64,000 nucleotides of DNA from Anaerotruncus rubiinfantis (GTDB lineage Bacteria > Bacillota > Clostridia > Oscillospirales > Ruminococcaceae), in the NCBI RefSeq assembly GCF_900078395.1, contig NZ_FKLA01000009.1:1006614-1070613 (forward strand), read 5' to 3'. The notes below the pieces were generated by a model that saw only the letters and a list, made by a program, of their open reading frames with translations, did not search any database and was not told the origin of the DNA. Below, piece by piece: positions 45,752-52,702 of this stretch; the first letter of the stretch is position 1, and each line of letters starts with the position of its first letter. The position numbers and the translations under genes are program-made.

Positions 45752-47166
45752 AAGACTACGAACTGGTAGCGGGGCTGGAAACCCATGTCGAGCTTTCGAC
45801 CAAGACGAAGATTTTTTGTTCCTGTACCACCGCATTTGGTTCCGAGCCGAATACCCATTGCTGCCCCATCTGCATTGGGCTGCCGGGAACCTTGCCAAAG
45901 CTTAACCGTGAGGTTGTAAATTACGCGATTCGGGCGGGGCTTGCCACCAACTGCGAAATCTCTCATATCTCCAAAATGGACCGCAAGAATTACGTCTATC
46001 CGGATCTTTCCAAGGCGTACCAGATTTCCCAGTTCGATCAGCCCCTTTGCAAAAACGGCTGGATCGAACTGGATAGCGGCAAACGTATCCGTATCCACCG
46101 CATCCATATCGAGGAGGACGCGGGCAAGCTGGTGCACCAGCGCGGGGACACCTTTGTCGATTACAACCGCGGCGGCGTGCCGCTCATTGAGATTGTGACC
46201 GAACCGGATATCCGCAGCGTCGATGAGGCGCGCGAATATGTCGAGAAGCTGCAGCTCATCATGAAATATATCGGCGTTTCCGACTGTAAAATGCAGGAGG
46301 GATCTCTGCGGTGCGACGTGAACATTTCGGTGCGGCCGCAGGGTTCCGAAACGCTTGGAACCCGCGCCGAAATTAAAAACATGAACTCGTTTGCCTTTAT
46401 GCAGAAGGCGATGGAATATGAGTTCGAACGCCAGGTGGATCTCCTCGAAAGCGGGGAGAAAGTCCTCCAGGAGACCCGCCGCTATGACGATTCCACAGGA
46501 ACGACCGAAGGGATGCGCGGAAAAGAGGACGCGCAGGACTACCGGTATTTCCGCGATCCGGATCTTGTGACCATCGTGATCGATCCGGACGAAGTGGAGA
46601 GGCTGCGTGCCAGTTTGCCCGAGCTGCCAGGCGCGAAGTCCGCGCGGTATGTGGACGCATACGGCCTGCCCGCGTCTGACGCGGCACTGCTGGTGAAATA
46701 CCGCAGGGTAGCGGAATTCTTCGACGAGGCGGCCCAAGGCCTGCAAAACCCGAAAACCGCAGCCAATCTGATTGTCGGGCAGATGTTCCGCCGGATGCCG
46801 ACCGACGCCGAAAAGGAGGCCTGTGAACCGGGTATTTCCCCCCGGATGCTGCACGACCTCGCCGCGCTCATCGAAAGTGGAAAACTCCGGATGAACCTTG
46901 CGAAGTCCACCTTTGAAATGATGTTGGACACCGGGAAACCGGTCTTGGAGCTCGTCAGCGAGAGCGACATGGCCGGGATGGATGATGCTGCGCTGCAAAA
47001 GGCCTGCGAAGAGGTCGCCTCCGCGAATCCCAATGCGGTCGCGGATTACCGCGCGGGCAAGGAGAAGGCGATGAAGGCGCTTATTGGTGGCGTGATGAAA
47101 GCCACCCGGGGCAAAGCTGACGCCGCGAAAGCGGAGGAGATCCTGCTGCGTCTGATCGAACAGTGA
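45748..47166 (+). CDS. gatB: Asp/Glu-tRNA amidotransferase subunit B
   Basis: A 472-residue kinase-like subunit that phosphorylates and amidates the aminoacyl group on the tRNA. Landmarks: GLETHVELSTKTKIFCSC, zinc-type cysteines in CSCTTAF and CCPICIGLPG, RKNYVYPDLSKAYQISQ, and the C-terminal helical/YqeY-like tail (NPNAVADYRAGKEKAMKALI). Last gene of aspS-gatCAB. Confidence 0.97.
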   Translation: MKDYELVAGLETHVELSTKTKIFCSCTTAFGSEPNTHCCPICIGLPGTLPKLNREVVNYAIRAGLATNCEISHISKMDRKNYVYPDLSKAYQISQFDQPLCKNGWIELDSGKRIRIHRIHIEEDAGKLVHQRGDTFVDYNRGGVPLIEIVTEPDIRSVDEAREYVEKLQLIMKYIGVSDCKMQEGSLRCDVNISVRPQGSETLGTRAEIKNMNSFAFMQKAMEYEFERQVDLLESGEKVLQETRRYDDSTGTTEGMRGKEDAQDYRYFRDPDLVTIVIDPDEVERLRASLPELPGAKSARYVDAYGLPASDAALLVKYRRVAEFFDEAAQGLQNPKTAANLIVGQMFRRMPTDAEKEACEPGISPRMLHDLAALIESGKLRMNLAKSTFEMMLDTGKPVLELVSESDMAGMDDAALQKACEEVASANPNAVADYRAGKEKAMKALIGGVMKATRGKADAAKAEEILLRLIEQ

Positions 47167-47183
47167 AATGGGAAAAACAGGTG

Positions 47184-47220
47184 AAGGCGGGGCGCGTCCG
47201 ATGAGGCGTCCCGCCTTTTT
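47184..47220 (+). terminator. Terminator of aspS-gatCAB
   Basis: Arms AAGGCGGGGCGC and GCGTCCCGCCTT (one mismatch) with TTTTT after, 18 bp past gatB. Confidence 0.85.
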
Positions 47221-47239
47221 CTGCGGCATGGCATATAAA

Positions 47240-47278
47240 AAAAGGCCCGGCGCATGATCCGCTGCGCCGGACTTTTTT
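47240..47278 (-). terminator. Terminator of perR-rbr
   Basis: A GC stem (CCGGCGCA with TGCGCCGG, 8-base loop) flanked by A and T runs so that the minus strand ends in a T run, 34 bp beyond the rubrerythrin stop. Probably works in both directions. Confidence 0.85.
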
Positions 47279-47311
47279 CGTTCTATTTACAAGATGGGGA
47301 AACAGAAAGAA

Positions 47312-47848
47312 TTAATAGTTTTTCGCCTGAAGCTGGAAATATGCCTGCGGATGGTCACAAACCGGGCAAACCATCGGAGCTTTTTCGCCGACATGGATGT
47401 GCCCGCAGTTGGAGCACTGCCAGATCACGACGCCGGTCTTTTCAAAGACCTGCTTGGTGTCGACGTTTTTGAGCAGGGCGCGGTAACGCTCTTCATGTTC
47501 TTTTTCGATCTTCGCGACCATCTCAAACAGGTAAGCGATCTTATCAAAGCCCTCTTCCTTTGCGTCCTTGGCAAAGTTGGCATACATATCGGTCCACTCA
47601 TAGTTCTCACCAGCGGCCGCATCCGCGAGGTTGGAAGCGGTGTCACCGATGCCGCCGAGCAGTTTGAACCAGATTTCCGCGTGCTCTTTCTCGTTCGCAG
47701 CAGTTTCCAGGAACAGATTGGAGATCTGGACAAAGCCTTCTTTCTTGGCTTTGGAAGCATAGTAGGTGTATTTGTTGCGAGCCTGGGATTCGCCGGCAAA
47801 TGCGGTCAGCAGGTTGGCTTCTGTCTTGGTGCCTTTGAGTTCTTTCAT
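47312..47848 (-). CDS. rbr: Rubrerythrin
   Basis: A 178-residue rubrerythrin: four-helix di-iron domain with the ligand helices ([23 protein letters not shown], and [10 protein letters not shown]) and a C-terminal rubredoxin domain with CSNCGHIH and CPVCDHP. It reduces hydrogen peroxide to water with electrons from rubredoxin or NADH partners, a standard defence of strict anaerobes. ATG at 47848, with AAAGAGGT upstream. It is 17 bp behind the perR-type gene and shares its peroxide-sensing promoter. Confidence 0.97.
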   Translation of the reverse strand: MKELKGTKTEANLLTAFAGESQARNKYTYYASKAKKEGFVQISNLFLETAANEKEHAEIWFKLLGGIGDTASNLADAAAGENYEWTDMYANFAKDAKEEGFDKIAYLFEMVAKIEKEHEERYRALLKNVDTKQVFEKTGVVIWQCSNCGHIHVGEKAPMVCPVCDHPQAYFQLQAKNY

Positions 47849-47865
47849 GTTGCATACCTCTTTCT

Positions 47866-48258
47866 TTACGCTTTTTTGTCTTGGTTATCCATACAGTTCC
47901 CGCAGACCCCTTCCACAAGGAGCTGATAACCGGTCACTGTAAAATCCGGGATGCCGTGGATCTGCTTCTCGAGCCCGGGCAGATCCTGAAACGGAATATC
48001 GAACACCTGTCCGCAGTGGGTGCAGAGGATGTGCGTATGGCCTTCGGTCCAGCCGTCGAAACGATCGGAACCGTTTGGAACACGGATGCGGAGGAGTTTT
48101 CCCTGGTCAGCCAGGAGATTCAGGTTGCGGTAGACGGTGCCGAGGCTGATATTGGGCTCCTGCGTACGGACCAGAGCATGGACCGTATCGGCGCTTGGGT
48201 GGATGGGGTTGTGCAAAACGGTCTGATAGATCAGCTCCCTCTGCCTGGAATATTTCAT
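47866..48258 (-). CDS. perR: PerR-type Fur-family repressor
   Basis: A 130-residue Fur-family regulator. It has an N-terminal winged helix ([18 protein letters not shown]), the metal-sensing stretch [14 protein letters not shown] with the His pair that in PerR is oxidised by peroxide, and structural zinc cysteines CTHC and CGNC. The context (rbr directly downstream) and the RFD-GHTH pattern point to PerR and not Fur or Zur. It is autoregulated through the palindrome at 48284-48310. ATG at 48258 with AAGG upstream. Confidence 0.92.
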   Translation of the reverse strand: MKYSRQRELIYQTVLHNPIHPSADTVHALVRTQEPNISLGTVYRNLNLLADQGKLLRIRVPNGSDRFDGWTEGHTHILCTHCGQVFDIPFQDLPGLEKQIHGIPDFTVTGYQLLVEGVCGNCMDNQDKKA

Positions 48259-48283
48259 GCGATCAACCCTTGAAAAACGATTT

Positions 48284-48310
48284 CAGTAACAATAACGATA
48301 ATCGTTACTG
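48284..48310 (-). promoter_or_regulatory. PerR/Fur-type operator of perR-rbr
   Basis: An interrupted palindrome, CAGTAAC (48284-48290) and GTTACTG (48304-48310), with the inner part AATAACGATAATC resembling a Fur/PerR box. It lies just downstream of the minus-strand -10 box, so bound repressor would block initiation. Confidence 0.8.
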
Positions 48311-48320
48311 ATTTGTTTTT

Positions 48321-48349
48321 ATGATACACCAGAAATTCCCGTTTGTCAA
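48321..48349 (-). promoter_or_regulatory. Promoter of perR-rbr
   Basis: On the minus strand TTGACA (plus 48344-48349) and TATCAT (plus 48321-48326) are separated by 17 bases; the start would be near 48314, immediately before the operator. Confidence 0.85.
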
Positions 48350-48392
48350 GTGTAAAATTTCAATGAAATAGATATTTTTTTCACAGAAAACA

Positions 48393-48401
48393 TGTTATAC
48401 T
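48393..48401 (+). promoter_or_regulatory. Extended -10 promoter of the DUF975 gene
   Basis: TG-T-TATACT, an extended -10 element, about 32 bp before the ATG of the DUF975 gene; the -35 region is only T-rich. Confidence 0.55.
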
Positions 48402-48432
48402 GTTCCCATAGTTTTACTAAGGAGGGATACCT

Positions 48433-49167
48433 ATGTGGCGGCGTGCGCAAATCAAAGAGGAAGCGAAGCGTATCCTCAGAAATTACTACTGGATGGGCTT
48501 TGTGGTTTGCCTTTGCTACTCGATCATTATGGGGGTGGCTTCCGGCGGAAGCGGCAGTGTATCGGATGTGGAATACCTGATTGAGGATCCGACCGTCCGG
48601 GCGGGCGCCCTGATGATTCTGGGGTTGATTTCCGGAGTGGTGGGGCTTGTCTCGCTGGCGATCACCGTCTTTCTCAAAAATGTGGTCGAGGTCGGCCAGT
48701 ACCGGTTCTTTATGGAAAGCCGGCTTGCACCGAGCCGTTTCGAGCGGCTGTTCCATGGGTTTCAGTGCGGCTCTAAGAATTATGGAAACATCGTGTTCTG
48801 CCTGTTTCTGCGGGACCTGTGGGTTTTTCTGTGGACGCTTTTGCTGGTTGTGCCAGGCATCATCAAGGGATACCAGTACCGCATGGTGCCTTACATTCTC
48901 GCGGAGCGTCCGGATATGCCGTACCAGCGGGCGTTCGAATTGAGCAAGCAGATGACCGACGGTGAGAAGATGGAGATGTTTGTGCTCGACCTGTCCTTCA
49001 TCGGCTGGTGGATTCTCGGCGGACTCTGCTGCGGGATCGGCGTCCTATTCGTGAATCCATATTACCAGGCATCTTGGGCGGAGCTCTATACCGCGCTGCG
49101 TGAAAAGGCCTTTACAATGGGCTTTTCAGGCCCGGATGAGCTGACCGGTTTCCAGCAGAATTTCTGA
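48433..49167 (+). CDS. DUF975 family membrane protein
   Basis: A 244-residue protein with about five to six membrane segments (about 20-38, 58-85, 118-142, 180-207). The conserved DUF975 features are visible: the basic N-terminal helix REEAKRIL-type (IKEEAKRILRNYYW), VGQYRFFMESRL, and VVPGIIKGYQYRMVPYILAE. Function unknown. Its last third (FVNPYYQASWAELYTALREKA) is the most conserved part of the family. Start ATG at 48433 with AAGGAGGG upstream; a terminator 7 bp after the stop makes it a single-gene unit. Confidence 0.85.
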   Translation: MWRRAQIKEEAKRILRNYYWMGFVVCLCYSIIMGVASGGSGSVSDVEYLIEDPTVRAGALMILGLISGVVGLVSLAITVFLKNVVEVGQYRFFMESRLAPSRFERLFHGFQCGSKNYGNIVFCLFLRDLWVFLWTLLLVVPGIIKGYQYRMVPYILAERPDMPYQRAFELSKQMTDGEKMEMFVLDLSFIGWWILGGLCCGIGVLFVNPYYQASWAELYTALREKAFTMGFSGPDELTGFQQNF

Positions 49168-49174
49168 TTGGCAC

Positions 49175-49211
49175 AAAAAGAGGGCCGCTGCCATGCAGCG
49201 GCCCTCTTTTT
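49175..49211. terminator. Bidirectional terminator
   Basis: A perfect 17-bp stem (AAAAAGAGGGCCGCTGC and complement) with loop CAT between the convergent DUF975 and symporter genes; T runs on both strands. Confidence 0.93.
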
Positions 49212-49219
49212 GTTTGTTT

Positions 49220-50740
49220 TTATTCGGACACCTGATCAAGCATGAACTTGTGCGGCGCGGGGACGGTCTGGTCATAGCAGGAGAAGGTGACATCCAGATG
49301 CGCCTGTGAAAGCTTCGGGGTAAAGAGGCTGACGAGCGGCGCCACGAAAAGCGACGCCACAATTGCAATCGCGCCCGCGGTGGTCGGCGGGGCGAACGGC
49401 GCAAAGAAGTTCCAGAGATTGATGCCGATGCCGGTGACAAAGCAGGCCCAGACGCTCGCTCTAGTCGCGCCGCGCCAGAAGAGCGCATAGATGAACGGGC
49501 CAAGGAAAGAACCGGCGAGCGCGCCCCACGAAAGCGACATCAGGGTGGTGATGAGGTTGTTGGGGTTGAGCGCCAGCACGACCGAAAGCACCACAAAGAA
49601 GATGCAGAGCAGCCGGATCCAGCGAAGCTGAACTTTATGGGTCATGTCCTTCATGAAGAGGTGCTTCAGGAAATCGAGCGTGAAGGTCGACGAGGAGGTG
49701 ATGACCAGCGAGGAGAGGGTGGACATCGAGGCGGAAAGCACCAGGATCATCACCACGCCGATGAGCAGGTCGGGCAGGCAGCTGCCGAGCATCTCCGGGA
49801 CGATGTTGTCAAAGACCGGCTTGCCGGATTCGGGCAGGGTGTAATAAAGCCGCCCAAACGCGCCCATAAAGTAACTGCCGCCCGCGATAATCAGCGCGAA
49901 CACGGTCGAAATGATCGTGCCGGCCTTGATTGATTTTTCGTTTTTGATCGTATAGAACTTATGTACCATCTGCGGAAGTCCCAATGTGCCCAGACTGGTG
50001 AGGATCACGACGCCGAGCAGCCCGAGCGGGTCCGGCCCGAAGAAGGAGACGAGCGCGCCGGAAAGCTGCGGGGCTGATTCGACCGGCACCTGTGAAAGCT
50101 GTTCGAGCGCGGCGGTGAACCCCCCGCGACCGTTGAGGATCGCGGCGATGACCACGCAGATGCCGCCGATCATGATGACGCCCTGCACCAGGTCGTTGAG
50201 CGCGGCCGCCATGTAGCCGCCGACCACGACGTAGATGCCGGTGAGCACCGCGATGCCGATGACGCACCACTTGAAGTCGATGCCGAACGCCATTGCGAAA
50301 AGCCCGGAAAGGCCCTTATAGACCGACGCGGAGTATGGCACCAGAAAGATGAAGATGATGACCGACGAAACAACCCGCAGTGCGTCGCACTGGTAACGCT
50401 TTGCGAAGAAGTCGGGCATGGTGGCAGATTCGAAGTGTTTGGTCATGACGCGGGTGCGGCGTCCGAGCACGACCCAGGCGAGCAGGCTGCCGATAAGCGC
50501 GTTGCCGATGCCGATCCAGGTGGCGGCGACGCCGAAATTGTAGCCAAACTGCCCGGCGTAGCCAACGAACACGACCGACGAGAAGTAGGAGGTGCCGTAA
50601 GCGAACGCCGTGACCCACGGGCCGACATTGCGCCCGCCGAGCACGAAGTCGCCGACGTTCTGGGCCTTGCGGTTGCAGTAGACGCCGATCGAAACGGTGA
50701 CTGCAAAGAAAATGACGATCATCAGGATTTTTTCGAACAT
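49220..50740 (-). CDS. Sodium:solute symporter, probable tyrosine or aromatic amino acid importer
   Basis: A 506-residue SSS-family (PutP-like) transporter with about 13 hydrophobic segments. Features: DFVLGGRNVGPWVTAFAYGT at TM2, the sodium-site region ASMSTLSSLVITSSS in TM8 (paired serines after an SAxxST pattern), and GPDPLGLLGVVILTSLGTLG. The ATG at 50740 with GAGGAGG upstream is the start; longer frames run through the T-box leader and are not real. The gene is controlled by a T-box whose specifier codon reads UAC, so the most economical prediction is a tyrosine importer. SSS substrates cannot be read from sequence, so this comes from regulation only. Confidence 0.88.
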   Translation of the reverse strand: MFEKILMIVIFFAVTVSIGVYCNRKAQNVGDFVLGGRNVGPWVTAFAYGTSYFSSVVFVGYAGQFGYNFGVAATWIGIGNALIGSLLAWVVLGRRTRVMTKHFESATMPDFFAKRYQCDALRVVSSVIIFIFLVPYSASVYKGLSGLFAMAFGIDFKWCVIGIAVLTGIYVVVGGYMAAALNDLVQGVIMIGGICVVIAAILNGRGGFTAALEQLSQVPVESAPQLSGALVSFFGPDPLGLLGVVILTSLGTLGLPQMVHKFYTIKNEKSIKAGTIISTVFALIIAGGSYFMGAFGRLYYTLPESGKPVFDNIVPEMLGSCLPDLLIGVVMILVLSASMSTLSSLVITSSSTFTLDFLKHLFMKDMTHKVQLRWIRLLCIFFVVLSVVLALNPNNLITTLMSLSWGALAGSFLGPFIYALFWRGATRASVWACFVTGIGINLWNFFAPFAPPTTAGAIAIVASLFVAPLVSLFTPKLSQAHLDVTFSCYDQTVPAPHKFMLDQVSE

Positions 50741-50771
50741 GGGAATTTGCCTCCTCAATCTGCTGGAGGAC

Positions 50772-51077
50772 AAAGAAAACCCCGTCCTCCGAATTTCTCC
50801 AGAGGACGGGGATGAACCCGTGTTACCACCTCGGTTTACCGCCCCCTCGCGGGAAACGGCCTTAGCAGGTACAGGCGAAAGAATCGCGGATACCCTGGCG
50901 CTGTAACGGGCGCGACCGGCGCAGCCTACTCGGGACGGACCCTTTGGGTGCGCGGCTCTCGGAATGTATTCAAAGGATCTGTCCCTGCGCCTCTCATCGA
51001 CCGGCTGCTTTCTGTCGGGCGGCGATCCTTCTACTGGTTTCCGGTCACTGCCATTTTTTGCTTTGCTTAAAAGCGTT
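50772..51077 (-). promoter_or_regulatory. T-box leader, specifier codon UAC (Tyr)
   Basis: The minus-strand leader, about 335 bases from the start near 51077 to the symporter ATG, has T-box parts in order. These are the Stem I loop-E strand AGUAG (51031-51035), helix AAGGATC (51024-51030) pairing with GATCCTT (50973-50979), then the specifier loop UGAAUACA with UAC at 50966-50968. The T-box AGGTGGTAACACGGG follows (50817-50831), then a terminator (stem 50780-50789 with 50802-50811, T-rich tail to 50772). UGGU in the antiterminator bulge would pair with ACCA of a tRNA with discriminator A, as tRNA(Tyr) has. Uncharged tRNA(Tyr) should allow read-through. Confidence 0.88.
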
Positions 51078-51083
51078 GTTGTT

Positions 51084-51112
51084 ATTTTAGCAGGTAAAAT
51101 CGCTAAAGTCAA
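51084..51112 (-). promoter_or_regulatory. Promoter of the T-box symporter gene
   Basis: On the minus strand TTGACT (plus 51107-51112) and TAAAAT (plus 51084-51089) with a 17-base spacer. The -35 box overlaps the stop codon of the upstream superoxide dismutase gene. Confidence 0.8.
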
Positions 51113-51747
51113 CTGTTTTTTTCAAAAACCAGCAGATAATTTTGCTCTGCAAATTCCCAGTCGACCAGGTTCCACCAGTTTTGAACATAGTCTTTGCGCT
51201 TGTTCTGGTAGTCGAGATAATAGGCGTGCTCCCAGACGTCGAGCGCAATGACCGGCCGCAGCCCCATCGAAAGCGGCGTATCCTGGTTTGCGGTGGAGAG
51301 CACCCGCAGTTTGCCGTCCGGCTCGCAGCACAGCCAGCACCAGCCAGAGCCGAACTGGTCGAGGGCGGTCTGTGTCATCACGTCTTTGAAGCATTCAAAC
51401 GAGGTAAAGCAGCAGTCTATGGCCTTTGCGAGCCTGCCGGTCGGGCAGGAGGTGACCGGTGAAGGCGTCATGCCGTCGAAATAGAGCTCGTGCGCATAGA
51501 CGCCGCCCGCGTTGCGATGCACCGCGAGCTGGAGGTTCTTCGGCAGCTGGGGACATTCGCAGAGCAGCCGCTCGAGCGGCCAGCAGTGGTATTTGGGGCA
51601 GTTTTCGAGCGCGGCGTTCAGCTTCTCGACATAGCCGGCCTGATGCTTGCCGTGATGGAGCTTTACAGTCTCCGGGCTGATGCAGGGCGCGAGCGCGTCG
51701 CAGGGGTAGGGCAGGGGCGCGAGATCAAACGGGTAGTGTTCATACAT
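51109..51747 (-). CDS. sodA: Cysteine-rich iron/manganese superoxide dismutase
   Basis: A 212-residue Fe/Mn-type SOD, full length. Metal ligands align: His31 (LHHGKH), His86 (YAHELYF), Asp170 and His174 (LDVWEHAYY). Gln155 in STANQDTP is the Mn-type second-sphere position. Odd points: 13 cysteines, several at core sites that are normally Ala or Val (GSGWCWLCC, DCCF), and Ala replacing the Asn before His86. The fold and activity are probably kept, but the cysteines suggest redox sensitivity or metal/disulfide chemistry. It removes superoxide in the cytoplasm. It lies 22 bp after the amidase gene, with AAAGGAG upstream, so the two are probably cotranscribed. Confidence 0.9.
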   Translation of the reverse strand: MYEHYPFDLAPLPYPCDALAPCISPETVKLHHGKHQAGYVEKLNAALENCPKYHCWPLERLLCECPQLPKNLQLAVHRNAGGVYAHELYFDGMTPSPVTSCPTGRLAKAIDCCFTSFECFKDVMTQTALDQFGSGWCWLCCEPDGKLRVLSTANQDTPLSMGLRPVIALDVWEHAYYLDYQNKRKDYVQNWWNLVDWEFAEQNYLLVFEKNS

Positions 51748-51769
51748 GTTGTCGGTTCTCCTTTACCTT

Positions 51770-52519
51770 TTACTGTTTGGGGCTGAGCTTCACGTAGCGG
51801 TCGTCCACATAGCCGATGGTGCCGTAGTAATCGACCACGTACCAGTTTTCCCACTGGCCTAGCACGGTGATGGGATTGCCGTCCCAGGCGCGCCCAATCA
51901 CCGGGGAATCGGTGGACGGCTTCTGGCGGATGTTGAGGTATCCCCAGTTAAGGGTAACGGTACCCTGCCTGGAGGGCTGCGCCGGAATAAATGGGATATC
52001 GAAGTATTCGGTGAGCGAGAGCACGACATTCTCAGCGATCTCCCCGATGTGTTCCTTGATCCAGGTGGCGTCCTCCGGGTTGTCGTGATAGGCGAACTCG
52101 ATCAGCACGCCTGGGGCGCGGGTCTTTGCCACTTCGCCAAGATAGGTGGTCGGCACCGTTTTGACCAGCCACGGGTAGGGATAGATCGCTTTGAGGTTTT
52201 CCGCGATGATATCCGCGGCGCGTTGGCCGCGAACGCTGGTGGGGTAGTAGTAGACCTCGGAACCCTGCCGCATTCCGGCTTCGCCTTCGGGCGCGGCGTT
52301 TGAGTGCAGCGCGAGATGCAGGTCGTAATTGCCTTGGTTCGACTGCCGGATTGAGCTTGCAGCGGTCATCTGCGGGGTGTTGCGGGTAAAACGGATCCCG
52401 CTTGAACGTAAGTACGGTTCCATGGCGTCGGCGATGAGGTTCATCCAGTATTCCTCGGTGCCGCCGTTCACGAAATGGTTCCACTCCTGCGTGGAGGGGC
52501 TTAAGTAGATATTCGGCAT
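51770..52519 (-). CDS. N-acetylmuramoyl-L-alanine amidase with SH3 domain
   Basis: A 249-residue protein without signal peptide. Residues about 1-175 are an amidase_3 (zinc) domain of the SPSTQ subtype: NGGTEEYWMNLIADAME, HLALHSNAAPEG (zinc His) and VLIEFAYHDNPEDA (catalytic Glu). Residues about 185-249 are a bacterial SH3 wall-binding domain (LNIRQKPSTDSPVIGR). The usual first zinc motif with PGH is replaced by SPSTQEWNH. It cleaves the bond between muramic acid and the stem peptide if exported; without a signal it may act on lysis or in sporulation. ATG at 52519 with AGGAGG upstream. First gene of the amidase-sod unit. Confidence 0.87.
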   Translation of the reverse strand: MPNIYLSPSTQEWNHFVNGGTEEYWMNLIADAMEPYLRSSGIRFTRNTPQMTAASSIRQSNQGNYDLHLALHSNAAPEGEAGMRQGSEVYYYPTSVRGQRAADIIAENLKAIYPYPWLVKTVPTTYLGEVAKTRAPGVLIEFAYHDNPEDATWIKEHIGEIAENVVLSLTEYFDIPFIPAQPSRQGTVTLNWGYLNIRQKPSTDSPVIGRAWDGNPITVLGQWENWYVVDYYGTIGYVDDRYVKLSPKQ

Positions 52520-52632
52520 AAAAATCCTCCTGTCGGTTGCATTTTTCCACTATTAGGCTATGCAAAAACACGCCGGCGGGTGAGAAAAAGAGCCGGAGGA
52601 TAAACATGCCCATTTTAAAATCCTGTAAAATA

Positions 52633-52641
52633 TGCTATACT
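52633..52641 (+). promoter_or_regulatory. Extended -10 promoter of the two-component genes
   Basis: TG-C-TATACT, extended -10, about 60 bp upstream of the kinase GTG; -35 region is T/A-rich only. Confidence 0.55.
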
Positions 52642-52702
52642 GAAACTATTGCAGGAATACCGCCGTGCTGCGGCAAAAAGCTATTGGGAAGGGGCGTCGC
52701 CC

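Noticed and set aside
49220..51112. Extending the symporter N-terminus by about 120 residues upstream
   Set aside because: The extension translates the T-box terminator, T-box core and Stem I; the ATG at 50740 has a strong ribosome site and fits the family length.
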